Source of the DNA: Sphingobium sp. KCTC 72723
Lineage (GTDB): Bacteria > Pseudomonadota > Alphaproteobacteria > Sphingomonadales > Sphingomonadaceae
DNA: 64,000 bases
Direction: 5' to 3'
Assembly: GCF_014280435.1 (NCBI RefSeq)
Contig: NZ_CP060388.1
Span: 1-64,000 of the forward strand
This document shows positions 54,826-63,779 of the stretch, one piece after another. Each line of letters begins with the position of its first letter. The first letter of the stretch is position 1. The notes under the pieces are model-generated. The model searched no databases, was not told where the DNA came from, and saw only the letters and a program-made list of their open reading frames with translations. The position numbers and the translations under genes are program-made.

Positions 54826-55575
54826 TCAGTTGCGGTGTTTGAAGCGCCAGCTGTCGTTGCCGGTCTCGATGATATCGCAATGGTGGGTGGTGCGATCGAG
54901 CAACGCGGTGGTCATTTTGGGATCGCCGAACACCGTGGGCCATTCGCCGAATGCCAGGTTGGTGGTGATGATCACTGAGGTCTTTTCGTAGAGTTTGCTC
55001 ATCAGGTGGAACAGCAACTGGCCGCCGGAGCGAGCAAACGGCAGATAACCCAGTTCATCAAGCACGACGAGTTCGATGCGGCTGAGTTGGGCAGCGAGTG
55101 CGCCGGCCTTGCCGATGCGCGCCTCATCCTCGAGCCGGGTGACCAGATCAACGGTGTTAAAGTAGCGGCCACGGGCGCCTGCGCGCACGACGCTGGCGGC
55201 AATGGCGATTGCCAAGTGAGTCTTGCCGGTTCCGGTGCCGCCAACCAGTACGATATTGCGCCTGCCGGGCAGGAATGATCCGGCGTGCAGCGCGCGGACC
55301 AGTTCCTCGTTGATAGGCGTACCGTCGAACACGAACGCATCAAGATCCTTGATCACCGGCAGTTTGGCCGCACTCATGCGGTAGCGGATCGAGGCGGCGT
55401 GACGGTGGGCGGCTTCGGCGCGCAGCAGATCGGTCAGGATCTCGGGCGTGGTGCGCTGGCGTTGCACGCCAGTGGTTACCGCCTCATCGAACGCGCTGGC
55501 CATTCCCTTGAGGCCCAGCGCGCGCATGGTGTCGATCATCTCATGCCGCTGCATTGTGGCCTCGCACCGTATCAT
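54826..55575 (-). CDS. istB: IS21 helper ATPase IstB
   Basis: 249 residues. AAA+/DnaC-like ATPase that regulates IstA targeting. Walker [12 protein letters not shown] (about residues 111-121), Walker [13 protein letters not shown] and the C-terminal [15 protein letters not shown] ... [11 protein letters not shown] block typical of IstB. The longest frame overlaps istA by 35 bp; an internal ATG at 55554 ([10 protein letters not shown]) is probably the real start. Confidence 0.95.
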   Translation of the reverse strand: MIRCEATMQRHEMIDTMRALGLKGMASAFDEAVTTGVQRQRTTPEILTDLLRAEAAHRHAASIRYRMSAAKLPVIKDLDAFVFDGTPINEELVRALHAGSFLPGRRNIVLVGGTGTGKTHLAIAIAASVVRAGARGRYFNTVDLVTRLEDEARIGKAGALAAQLSRIELVVLDELGYLPFARSGGQLLFHLMSKLYEKTSVIITTNLAFGEWPTVFGDPKMTTALLDRTTHHCDIIETGNDSWRFKHRN

Positions 55576-57055
55576 AGATCGCGCAATCGGCGCGGGGCGG
55601 ATGCTTGAGCTTGAGGTCGACCACCACGCTCATTGGCTGATCTGCTGGCGGTTCGCGGCGGCGCGCCAGAATATTGAGGATCACCTCGTCGCTGGCAGCG
55701 CCGGTATCGAACGCTTCGCCGATGGCGGCCTCGACAGCCTCCAGCCCATCGGTGGATATGGCAGCAAGCACGCGGACAAAACGGCGATCGGCTTCGTCCC
55801 CACTGCCCAGCTTGCGCCGCAACCGGGCCAGCGCTGGTGGCAGCGCCCAGTCAAGGAATGGTGCGCCGTTGCGCAGGGCGCCGGGTTTGTGCACCAGCAC
55901 CGGCAGATAGTGCCATGGATCGTAAATCGTGCGGTCGCGCCCAAAGCAGCGCGGGTGTTCGGCGACGATCTCGTCCCCCAAGCGGACTATGATCCGGTCG
56001 GCATAGGCGCGCACCTGAACCGCACGGCGCACCGTCCGCGCCGCCACAGAATAGCGGTTGCGGTCAAAGCTGATCAGGCATGTGCCGGTGACCGCGTGGC
56101 TCGTCTCGTGAAAGCCGTCGAACGGCGACAGCATCGGTTGCAGTACGGGCCGTTCGGCCTCCAGCGCCTGCGCGACAGTCATGTCCTTTTGCTCGGGATG
56201 CGCGTGCATCGCGGCCCAGCGCAGACATTCTGCCTCAAGCCACCCGTTCAGTTCCTCGATGCTGGCGAACTTCAGCCGAGGCTGGAAAAAGCGGCCGCGG
56301 ATCGTCTGGACCTGGTTCTCGACCTGCCCCTTCTCCCAGCCTGCCGCTGGCGAACAGGCGGTCGGCTCGACCATATAATGATCGGCCATGACCAAAAACC
56401 GGCGGTTGAACACGCGCTCCTTGCCAACAAAGACCGTCGTCACCGCGGTCTTCATGTTGTCGTAGATGCCGCGCAACGGCACCCCGCCGAAGAACGCAAA
56501 GCCGCGGGCATGGGCGTCGAACACCATCTCTTGCGTCTCACGCGGATAGGCTCGCACATACACGGCCCGCGACGCGCATAGCCGCATGTGCGCTACCTTC
56601 ACGCGCATCGGCTTGCCTGCGATCTCTACATCCTCGTGGCTCCAGTCGAACTGGTATGCCTCGCCCGGCTTGAACAGCAGCGGAATGAACGCGGGCACGT
56701 CGCCGCCGGGATCCTTGCGTCGGCCATCCGCCCAGCGCCGGGCGTAGCGCCGCACTGCATCATACGAACCCTCGAACCCTTCTCGCAGCAGCAGATCGTA
56801 GATCCGCGTCATCCGCAGCCGGTCACGCCGATGCCGCGCTTCGTTCTCGCTCAGCAGCGTATCGAGCTGCTCCTGAAAGGGTCCGATCCGAGGCAGCGGC
56901 TGAACCGTGCGATGATAGTCAAACGCACCTTCCAGAGCATTGATCGCCTTGCGCACCACCTTGCGTGACAGCCGCAGATCCCGCGCGATCTCCCTGATCG
57001 CCTTGCCACCTGCGTGCTCGCGCCTGATCCGTACAACTGTCTCCACCACCAACAT
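55541..57055 (-). CDS. istA: IS21 transposase IstA
   Basis: 504-residue DDE transposase: N-terminal helix-turn-helix ([19 protein letters not shown]), then the catalytic core with [12 protein letters not shown] (first Asp), [15 protein letters not shown] (second Asp) and [15 protein letters not shown] (Glu). Starts 112 bp inside the right end and runs into istB. It appears intact, so the element may be active. Confidence 0.95.
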   Translation of the reverse strand: MLVVETVVRIRREHAGGKAIREIARDLRLSRKVVRKAINALEGAFDYHRTVQPLPRIGPFQEQLDTLLSENEARHRRDRLRMTRIYDLLLREGFEGSYDAVRRYARRWADGRRKDPGGDVPAFIPLLFKPGEAYQFDWSHEDVEIAGKPMRVKVAHMRLCASRAVYVRAYPRETQEMVFDAHARGFAFFGGVPLRGIYDNMKTAVTTVFVGKERVFNRRFLVMADHYMVEPTACSPAAGWEKGQVENQVQTIRGRFFQPRLKFASIEELNGWLEAECLRWAAMHAHPEQKDMTVAQALEAERPVLQPMLSPFDGFHETSHAVTGTCLISFDRNRYSVAARTVRRAVQVRAYADRIIVRLGDEIVAEHPRCFGRDRTIYDPWHYLPVLVHKPGALRNGAPFLDWALPPALARLRRKLGSGDEADRRFVRVLAAISTDGLEAVEAAIGEAFDTGAASDEVILNILARRREPPADQPMSVVVDLKLKHPPRADCAIYDTVRGHNAAA

Positions 57056-57167
57056 CCCGATCTCGCCACCTGAAAAACCAGGCTGCTGTCTAAACCATCG
57101 GAATGGTGGTTCCCTTTTGGACGCCGATCACCCCGCTAACCGGGTCCTTTTTGCACGCCGATCCACA

Positions 57168-57342
57168 CTTTGACGGGATTCTTGCCGCGACGACGCGGCG
57201 GCGGTGTATCAGGATCGAACAGCCGCCAATGAATATAGCTACCCAGCGACATGCCAGCGGCATCCCGCTCCAGCCGCGCACGGTTCTCCGGCGACAGGCG
57301 CACGGACAAGGGCGCTGGTCTGGGAGGTTTCATGGCGGTCAT
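57168..57342 (-). pseudogene. MobC-like mobilization protein, N-terminal remnant
   Basis: Starts at 57342 (MTAMKPPRPAPLS) or 57333 and reads LSVRLSPENRARLERDAAGM, SLGSYIHWRLFD, PRRRGKNPVK, the N-terminal ribbon-helix-helix-like part and basic PRRRxKxPVK stretch of MobC-type relaxosome proteins. The frame is cut exactly at the IS21 right end after codon PVK. The rest (including the LxxNLNQLA helix expected next) is absent from the window. Confidence 0.6.
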
Positions 57343-57462
57343 ACGGGAAATGGGGTTAAACGAAACCACCCCGTATCCGGGGGGATACGGGGTGGCGGAC
57401 AGGTAAAGGGTTTTGAGTGATTTAGCTTGCCATGCGATCATTCCCGAAATGGGAGAGTCACG

Positions 57463-57869
57463 TTGTCGAAATCACTAAACGAAATTAAAAGGGCTTCCAC
57501 TGAGCAGCTTGCGATGGAACGAGCTAATTCGAAGAATGTATCGGAAACATCGCCTTCGCAGATCACCGAAGAAATATTGGACCTTGTAGAAAGTCTTGGT
57601 TCGACACCTCCCATATTTGTCCCTGTTATTGAAGATACCCACGGCTTGTATGGCTGGTGCAGTGACGGCGTTCGCGAAAAAATCAAATCTGATGGAGGTA
57701 AGCCTGTTTTTGGATGGACCATATGGGAATGGCCATCTTTCCTGATTACAGCAGAATTCCATTGTATTTGGCAATCCGACGCTTCCGAGCTTTACGACAT
57801 TACCCCTAAGCCCAAGGGCGAAAGCACCATATTATTCGCTCCCGATCCAACCTGTAGTGAGGACTTTGA
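57463..57869 (+). pseudogene. Hypothetical gene, 5' part, split by IS1634-family insertion
   Basis: TTG start at 57463 with a GGAGAG ribosome site 7 bases upstream. The encoded N-terminal part (about 135 residues) includes GLYGWCSDGVREKI, FGWTIWEWPSFLITAEFHCIWQ and YDITPKPKGESTILF, a pattern reminding me of proteins often carrying SEC-C motifs, though no SEC-C cysteine cluster is seen. Codon usage is more AT-rich than the neighbours, suggesting foreign origin. The frame ends in the IS end four codons after the duplicated TTTGA. Confidence 0.75.
57865..57869. repeat. Target-site duplication, left copy (TTTGA)
   Basis: TTTGA immediately precedes the IS1634-family left end (CCCAACTTGAACAGTGC); the identical TTTGA follows the right end at 59788-59792. 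Confidence 0.85.
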
Positions 57870-59787
57870 CCCAACTTGAACAGTGCTTTTGGAAAAGGCA
57901 TTTTTGTTCAATGACATGCACGCACCGGCGCGAGTGTTACCACTACATTTTTGGGTTTGGTTGAGCTTGCAGAGGCTCAGGTTCGCGGCGGCAGTTCGCT
58001 GATATTGGCCGGCAGCGCGATGCCGGTTGCCTTGAAGACATTCCCCACCTGGCCCGAAACGTGGGTGCGGGTGGTAATGACCTTGCCGTCCTTTTCGATG
58101 GTGGCTTCCTGAAGGCGATCGAGATCGTTGAGGAGCGGCTGCCATTCGGGCTGCAAGCCCTTTTCCTGACACAAGCGGGTCAGTTCCTTGGCCAGCGTCA
58201 GGGCCAGGAACGAGACAAACACATGGCCGCGGATAGCGGCATCGGACTGATGGAAGATGGGACGGGTATCGAAGCTCGCCTTGGCAACCCGGAACAGGGC
58301 CTCGACCTGAAGCAGGTCACGGTAGCGGATGACGGCCTGCAGCGGGGTGATCCGGGCATTGGTGCGCAGCACGCTGATGCCGTCGTAGCGCGCCTCGTCG
58401 GCAAGCTTTCCCATGTCGATCTCGAAGGTCTTGCCGCTGGCCTTGAGATAGCGGCGATAGGCTGAGTTACCGACCAGGGCCTTGTCGCCCTTCTTCAGCT
58501 GGGTTTGGAGGCCATCGATGATCGCTTGCCGGTCGGCCTTGTCCTTCCTTGCCTCAGCTTCGTTGAGCGTGACGACGTAGCGCTGGGCATCTGCGCCTTT
58601 GCCAACGCGCACTTCCTTGACCCACAGCTGGGTGTCTCCTGCCTGTCGCTCGAGGACCAGGGGCACCATCGGAGCAGTGTCGGCAAGCACGACATCGCGG
58701 ATGACGTTGCTGGTGCGCTCTCGCGCACCCAGGATGTATTCCATCCCCAGCTCTTCAAGGGCGGCGATCGTACCGGCACTGATCATGCCGCGGTCGGCCA
58801 CGACGCACGAGCGGGTTATCCCAAAGCGGGTACGCAGGCGCGTGACGATGGGCATGAGCACCTTCACGTCGGCCGTGTTGCCCGGGACCATCTCGGTGCA
58901 GATCGGACGCCCCTCGGCGTCGATCACCACGGCCAGGATCATCTGGGCAAGCTCGGGCCGGTGGTCCTTGGAATGACCACGCCGACCCAGCGTGTCGCCG
59001 CCTGCACCGTAGAACGAGAGCGACGTCGTATCCATGAACACCAGGCTGAGATCAGTGAACAGGTCCCGCCGGCGATCGAACAGCTTCTCCTCGATCACGT
59101 CCTTCACACAGCGAGGTGCCAATGCGCCTTCTGTCTTCTCCTCGATCTCCTCGCCGAGCCAGGCCATGGCGCGATAGAAGTGATGAAGGGCAAGATCCTC
59201 GCTGCCGTCGATGGCGTAGCTCTCCATCCAGTCCAGGCAGGCTCGGTCCGAGCCGGAGACAAACAGGCGGTGCAGTGTGGCGACAAACACGGCGCGCTCC
59301 ACGGCAAAGCCGAACTGGCGGCCTTCCAGCACCTCTTCCATTACAGCATCGATGCCAAACCGCTGCCACAGGCGCCCGAACAGCAGCGGACCGCCTATCC
59401 GGCGGGCTGCGATCCGGCCTGCATCAATGTCAGACAGAATGACACTGCGTCCCGCGTGACGTGCGATCGAGGCGGCCAGCCTGTCGAGTTCGCCACTGGC
59501 GGCCAGCACATCCTTACGGCCCAGAGCCTTGATCGTGCGCTGGCGGACGGCTTTGCCCTCGCGCACGCTCTCGACCAGGTACAGATAGCGGTGCCCGCGC
59601 GCGACTCGTTCGACGACATACATAGGCAGGTTGTTACTGCCTGCACCCGTAAAAATAAACCAAGCCGCCAGTCACAGGCAAAATGTTGTTAGCACACCCG
59701 GTTTTGCCACCAAATCCACGCCCAGCAATATCAGATACTTACTAGCTCACGTTCTCTGCGTGTTCCGCTGGCACTGTTCAACTTGGG
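57870..59787 (-). mobile_element. IS1634-family insertion sequence (IS4 superfamily)
   Basis: 1918 bp with inverted ends CCCAACTTGAACAGTGC and GCACTGTTCAACTTGGG (one mismatch) and a 5-bp target duplication TTTGA. It carries one intact transposase gene on the minus strand. The clean duplication shows a simple, probably recent, insertion. Confidence 0.92.
57977..59623 (-). CDS. IS1634-family transposase
   Basis: 548-residue DDE transposase. The N-terminus MYVVERVARGHRYLYLVESV and the catalytic segments VFMDTTSLSFYG (Asp), SCVVADRGMISAGT (Asp) and YRDLLQVEALFRVAKASFD (Glu) fit IS1634/IS4 enzymes. Undamaged frame with normal length, so the element may be active. Confidence 0.94.
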   Translation of the reverse strand: MYVVERVARGHRYLYLVESVREGKAVRQRTIKALGRKDVLAASGELDRLAASIARHAGRSVILSDIDAGRIAARRIGGPLLFGRLWQRFGIDAVMEEVLEGRQFGFAVERAVFVATLHRLFVSGSDRACLDWMESYAIDGSEDLALHHFYRAMAWLGEEIEEKTEGALAPRCVKDVIEEKLFDRRRDLFTDLSLVFMDTTSLSFYGAGGDTLGRRGHSKDHRPELAQMILAVVIDAEGRPICTEMVPGNTADVKVLMPIVTRLRTRFGITRSCVVADRGMISAGTIAALEELGMEYILGARERTSNVIRDVVLADTAPMVPLVLERQAGDTQLWVKEVRVGKGADAQRYVVTLNEAEARKDKADRQAIIDGLQTQLKKGDKALVGNSAYRRYLKASGKTFEIDMGKLADEARYDGISVLRTNARITPLQAVIRYRDLLQVEALFRVAKASFDTRPIFHQSDAAIRGHVFVSFLALTLAKELTRLCQEKGLQPEWQPLLNDLDRLQEATIEKDGKVITTRTHVSGQVGNVFKATGIALPANISELPPRT

Positions 59788-60132
59788 TTTGATTTCGATC
59801 AGCGCCCCCGCAACCGGAGAGCAAACATCTACAAAGTTGCTGATCCTACGGCTCAAGTGGACGCAATTCTGAAGAGCCTTACAGGTGCAAAACTGCATTA
59901 TGAGCAAACCCGGGCGGCCAAAGCTGGTTTGCCCCTAGAAACTTGGCTTTTACGCAAAATACCAGCCGATCCGGTCGCGACCGCTATCCATGAGTGGATA
60001 GCGGCTTGCGATGAACACGAAGAGTATTTCGACACATTCGGGGCCTATGGTGCAATAGTGCCTGACGCAAAATTGATTCAGCTTATGAAGCGAAGGGTCG
60101 CAACCCAAGCCCGATTCAAAAGCCTTATATAA
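59788..60132 (+). pseudogene. Hypothetical gene, 3' part, split by IS1634-family insertion
   Basis: Continues the frame of the 57463 gene if the IS and one TTTGA copy are removed: codons from 59791 read DFDQRPRNRANIYKVADPTA and run without a stop to TAA at 60130-60132. The C-terminal part includes LKSLTGAKLHYEQTRAAKAG, ATAIHEWIAACDEHEEYFD and a basic end. GTG at 59857 could start a 91-residue orphan peptide but lacks a ribosome site. Confidence 0.75.
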
Positions 60133-60197
60133 CTGCACTGTCCGTTAGGGCTGGGGCGGCTTGATCGACGTTGCCGCTAAAATCCGGTTCCAGTCTT

Positions 60198-60225
60198 CCA
60201 AATCCTGAAAGATTTGGTTTGCAGA
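60198..60225. terminator. Hairpin between the split gene and corA
   Basis: CCAAATC-CTGAAA-GATTTGG followed by TTT lies in the convergent gap. Short stem and short T-run; a possible terminator for either side. Confidence 0.4.
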
Positions 60226-60248
60226 CTCGCCGGAGAGGGGCACCACCT

Positions 60249-61217
60249 TTACAGCCACTTCACCTTCTTGAATCGCGCGTAGAGAATGGCGCAGACCAGC
60301 GTGATGACGCCCAGCACGATGAAATAGCCGTAACGGGTCTTCAGTTCGGGCATATTTTCAAAATTCATACCGTAAATGCCCGCAATTGCGGTCGGCACAG
60401 CCAGAATGGCGGCCCAGGCGGCGAGTTGGCGCGTGATGACGCCGGTGCGCTGCTGTTCCAGCAGGTTGCTCGATTCGAATACCGAATTCAGCACTTCGCG
60501 CAGGTCGTCGACCATCGTCTGCACCCGGCGCACATGGTCGCGCACGTCGCTGAAATAGGGGCGAGCCTCCGGGTCGATGCACGGCACGTCCAGCTTGACG
60601 AATTTGGTCGCCACTTCATGCATGGGGCCAAGGATACGTTGAAAGCGAATGAGCTGGCGCCGAAGGTTGAAGATGCGGGTGATTTCGTCGCGGCCTAGGA
60701 AATTGTCGATCATATGCTGTTCCATGGTCAGCACTTCGTCTTCGATCCCCTCGATGATCGGCAGATAGCCATCGACGATGAAGTCGAGGATGGCGTGCAG
60801 CACATAGTCCACCCCTTGTGCAAGGCGGGCAGGGACCGCCTCCAGTTCATGGCGCAGGGTAACATGCGCGCGGGCGGAGCCATGGCGCACGCTGATGATA
60901 TGGCTATGCCCCACGAAGATCGCGGTTTCACCATAACAGATGCTGGCGTCCTCGACATGCGCGGTGCGGGCGACGACGAACAGCTGGTCGCCATAAATAT
61001 CGACCTTGGGCAGCTGATTCGCATTGATCGCATCTTCGACCGCCAGCGGGTGCAGCGCATATGTTTCTTGCAGGGTCTTCATTTCCTGCGGCGTGGGGTC
61101 CGCGACGCCGACCCAGACAAATTCCGACTTATCCTGCGCGCAGTCGATCCGTTCGTCGATCGACACTTCGCGCACGCGCGCACCATTACGGTAGAGATAG
61201 GCGGCGACGACGGTCAT
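60249..61217 (-). CDS. corA: CorA-family magnesium/cobalt transporter
   Basis: 322-residue pentameric channel subunit. Large N-terminal cytosolic domain, then the hallmark YGMNFENMPE loop (about residue 281) between two C-terminal membrane helices, and a basic tail. Start 61217 (MTVVAAYLYRNG) by homology. Resumes the core chromosome after the mobile segment. Confidence 0.96.
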   Translation of the reverse strand: MTVVAAYLYRNGARVREVSIDERIDCAQDKSEFVWVGVADPTPQEMKTLQETYALHPLAVEDAINANQLPKVDIYGDQLFVVARTAHVEDASICYGETAIFVGHSHIISVRHGSARAHVTLRHELEAVPARLAQGVDYVLHAILDFIVDGYLPIIEGIEDEVLTMEQHMIDNFLGRDEITRIFNLRRQLIRFQRILGPMHEVATKFVKLDVPCIDPEARPYFSDVRDHVRRVQTMVDDLREVLNSVFESSNLLEQQRTGVITRQLAAWAAILAVPTAIAGIYGMNFENMPELKTRYGYFIVLGVITLVCAILYARFKKVKWL

Positions 61218-61464
61218 GAGCGGTTCCGGTTGATGGTAGGTAAGGCCGATTAGCAGATGGGATGGCGCGCGTCGCGCCCGCTCTGTCGAAGGCGGGGCTG
61301 GCGCATTTCGTCCACACAATCGCACGGCCCATATGATTTTTGTTCAAGGGCATGGCCCCTGACTTCGCCATGACATAGTTGGAGCCGACAGGGGGCGTAA
61401 CGCAGCACTGGATAGCCGGAATACCGGCCCGAACACCGTTGTGGTGCGGGAGTGGAGCCAAATC
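61218..61464. promoter_or_regulatory. Divergent promoter region corA / exonuclease-like gene
   Basis: 247-bp gap between divergent genes. No confident promoter or Mg2+-riboswitch-like structure recognised. Confidence 0.3.
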
Positions 61465-61989
61465 GTGACGATCCTTTCCATTGATTTCGAGGCGTCGTGC
61501 CTGCCGCGTCATGGCCGGTCCTTCCCGATCGAGGTCGGCCTGGCCGGGGACGGAATGACGCGCAGCTGGCTGATCCGGCCGCATGATGCATGGGCCGGAT
61601 GGGACTGGACAGCGGAAGCGCAAGCGCTGCACGGCCTGACTTATGCGCAGGTCGTGCAGGACGGGATGCCCGCCGACGTCGTGCTGGCGCAACTGGTGGA
61701 GGCGGTCGCCGGGCGGCGCGTAGTCGCCGACAGCTTGATCGACCAATATTGGCTGGATACGCTGGCCGCCGCCGCTGGCAAGCCATTCCCCTTCGTCATC
61801 GACCATATCGCCCTGGTGCTGGACGAACATCCCGTCGAGGAAGCGCGCATTGCCGCCGCCGTGGCGATCGCCGACCGGCATTGCCCCACGCGCCACCGCG
61901 CGGGCAGCGACGCGCGCTGGCTGGCCATGGTGATCGCGCATCTGTCGCCGACGCTGGCGGGATCGCGGTTGCCGGTGCTGGCATCCTGA
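61465..61989 (+). CDS. DEDD 3'-5' exonuclease-like protein
   Basis: 174 residues. The N-terminus ILSIDFEASCLP carries the exo I D-x-E motif; a later SLIDQYWLD (exo II-like Asp) and HRAGSDARW (exo III, His and Asp) complete the DEDDh set. Resembles short RNase T/epsilon-like exonucleases. GTG 61465 has GGAG 7 bases upstream; a GTG at 61441 would add eight residues. Confidence 0.75.
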   Translation: MTILSIDFEASCLPRHGRSFPIEVGLAGDGMTRSWLIRPHDAWAGWDWTAEAQALHGLTYAQVVQDGMPADVVLAQLVEAVAGRRVVADSLIDQYWLDTLAAAAGKPFPFVIDHIALVLDEHPVEEARIAAAVAIADRHCPTRHRAGSDARWLAMVIAHLSPTLAGSRLPVLAS

Positions 61990-62126
61990 CCCGGTCCCGG
62001 CCGATCTATCCCGTGAAGCAATAATTTGTAACATTCGGCAAACTTCGGAGACATTGAGACGGCCTAACCCAAGGCTGCTGTCCGGTCCGGTGCCGGATGC
62101 GCCATATCGTCGGGGGAGACGCCAGC

Positions 62127-62195
62127 ATGAGTTTCAGCGCCGCCCCCATGGGCCGACCAGTGCCGACGGCCTGCCGTGGCGTGGCCCCGGCATGA
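62127..62195 (+). CDS. 22-codon leader frame coupled to the response regulator
   Basis: ATG 62127 is preceded by GGGGGAG with an 8-base gap, one of the best ribosome sites locally. It encodes MSFSAAPMGRPVPTACRGVA + PA and stops with TGA at 62193-62195, overlapping the regulator's ATG at 62192 (ATGA). This looks like a translated leader peptide that couples translation of the regulator. No attenuation hairpin is obvious. Confidence 0.5.
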   Translation: MSFSAAPMGRPVPTACRGVAPA

Positions 62196-62902
62196 TGCCG
62201 CCGCTGGTCCTGATCGCGGAAATGCAGCCGGACGTGCGCCACAGGACGCGCGAATTTCTGGAACAGGGCGGCTTTCGCGTGCTGCCCGCTGCGACCGGCA
62301 GTGATATTTTCCAGGCGCTGGGGACGATGCCGGTCAGTGTGGTGGTGCTGGACGCGGCGTTGCGCGGGTCGGACGGGATGGACCTGTGCCGCGATGTGCG
62401 CGACCGCAGCGAAGTGCCTGTGATTCTGGTCGGGGCCGACAGTTCGGAAGTGGACCGTGTCGTCGCGCTGGAGCTGGGCGCGGACGATTATATGGCCAAG
62501 CCCTATTCCCGTCGCGAACTGGCGGCGCGACTGCGGGCGGTGCTGCGCCGGGGCAGGGGGGAACGGGCGCTGGGCCTGCGCCGTCATCCGCAGGCCTGTT
62601 TCGATGGATGGGTGGTCGATTTCTCCCGGCGCGAAGTCATGGACCCTGCCCGCGCGCCGGTGGACCTGACGGCGGCGGAATTTTCATTGCTCGCTATATT
62701 GCTGGATCATGCGCGGACAGTGATCGGGCGGGCGCGGTTGATGGAACTGGCCGGGGTGCGCGACGCACCATCGTCGGACCGCAGCATCGACGTGTTGATC
62801 AGTCGGTTGCGGCGCAAGTTGCGCCATCGCGATCGAGCGGCACCAATTGTTACAGTGCGTGGTGCCGGATATATGTTCAGCGCCGTGGTGGAACGGCGCT
62901 GA
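62192..62902 (+). CDS. OmpR-family response regulator, orphan
   Basis: 236 residues: receiver domain (phosphoacceptor Asp about 54 in VVVLDAALRG; Lys about 103 in YMAKPYS) and a winged-helix DNA-binding domain (FSLLAILLDHARTVIGRARL, SIDVLISRLRRKL, TVRGAGYMFS). The acidic pocket is incomplete (LIAEMQPD where most have two acidic residues) and the usual Thr/Ser switch is Gly (VGADSS), so phosphorylation signalling may be altered. No histidine kinase gene adjoins it. A second ATG follows directly. Confidence 0.9.
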   Translation: MMPPLVLIAEMQPDVRHRTREFLEQGGFRVLPAATGSDIFQALGTMPVSVVVLDAALRGSDGMDLCRDVRDRSEVPVILVGADSSEVDRVVALELGADDYMAKPYSRRELAARLRAVLRRGRGERALGLRRHPQACFDGWVVDFSRREVMDPARAPVDLTAAEFSLLAILLDHARTVIGRARLMELAGVRDAPSSDRSIDVLISRLRRKLRHRDRAAPIVTVRGAGYMFSAVVERR

Positions 62903-63077
62903 TCTGCGAAAATGGCGGAAAACGGCCATTATATCGAGATGTGGCAGTATATCTGCCATTCGCGTGTCAGACACAGTTTTTAACAAAGCTGCCGCGACGC
63001 AGCAAAATCCCCTCTCTATCTGTAACTCTACGCCGGTCCGCCCCCTGACCGGCAACGCCACAGAAGGATGGACTTTC

Positions 63078-63776
63078 ATGAACGAGCTTCTCGGTCGCGT
63101 CTTCAGTTTCGAAAAGCATGTCTTTCCGAACGAAAGCGCGCTCTACAACCGGCTCGCCAGCGATGGCCAAAGCCCCAAGGCGCTGATGATTTCCTGCGCC
63201 GATTCCCGCATCGTCCCCGAACATATCATGCAGGCTGCGCCCGGTGATCTGTTCGTATGCCGCAATGCGGGTAACATCGTGCCGCCCCATGCGACGCAGA
63301 ATGGCGGCGTGACCTCCACCGTCGAATATGCCGTGATGGTGCTGGGCGTGCGCGACATCATCGTGTGCGGTCATAGCGATTGCGGCGCGATGAAGGCGCT
63401 GTCCACCAACGCCGATCTGACGAAGATGCCCAACGTCGCTGCCTGGCTGCGTCACAGTCACGCCGCGCAGCAAGTGTGTAGCGAAAGCTATTCCGACGAC
63501 CTGAGCGATTCGGAAAAGCTGCGTAACATGGCGTTGGAAAATGTCGTGGTTCAGCTGGCGCACCTGCGCACCCATCCGTCGGTCGCCTCGGGCATCGCGC
63601 GTGGCGATATCGCTCTGCATGGCTGGTATGTGGACATTCACGCCGGTCAGGTTCTGGGCCTTGACGGCGACACGGGTCGGTTCCTGCCGCTGCGCGAAGA
63701 TCAGCCGATGCCGATCGCTCTCCCCCACGCGCGTCGCCTGGCCGGCGACAGCGAATACGCCCAAGCGGCGGAGTAA
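63078..63776 (+). CDS. Beta-class carbonic anhydrase
   Basis: 232 residues. Zinc ligands in CADSRIVPE (Cys, and the Asp-Arg dyad) and CGHSDCGAM (His, Cys), with CRNAGNIVPP between. Interconverts CO2 and bicarbonate in the cytosol. ATG 63078 has AGAAGGA about 10 bases upstream. The next gene, 3 bp later, is a SulP transporter; the pair suggests bicarbonate handling. Confidence 0.95.
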   Translation: MNELLGRVFSFEKHVFPNESALYNRLASDGQSPKALMISCADSRIVPEHIMQAAPGDLFVCRNAGNIVPPHATQNGGVTSTVEYAVMVLGVRDIIVCGHSDCGAMKALSTNADLTKMPNVAAWLRHSHAAQQVCSESYSDDLSDSEKLRNMALENVVVQLAHLRTHPSVASGIARGDIALHGWYVDIHAGQVLGLDGDTGRFLPLREDQPMPIALPHARRLAGDSEYAQAAE

Positions 63777-63779
63777 ATC

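Larger units (their letters stand above)
54647..57167 (-). mobile_element. IS21-family insertion sequence
   Basis: About 2.52 kb with inverted ends: TGTCAATCGGCGTCCAAACG at the left and, at the right, the reverse of TGTGGATCGGCGTGCAAAAA. Each end has a second, internal copy of the ATCGGCGT(C/G)CAAAAGGGAACCACC site (left 54676-54699, right 57104-57129), the multi-site ends typical of IS21. It encodes istA and istB on the minus strand. Flanks are CCTTCTC and CTTTGAC, so no target duplication is visible. Confidence 0.92.

Noticed and set aside
60136..60248. Search for a duplicated tRNA-Arg 3' end (attR) before corA
   Set aside because: The closest string (GGGGCACCACC) does not match the tRNA end beyond a few bases.
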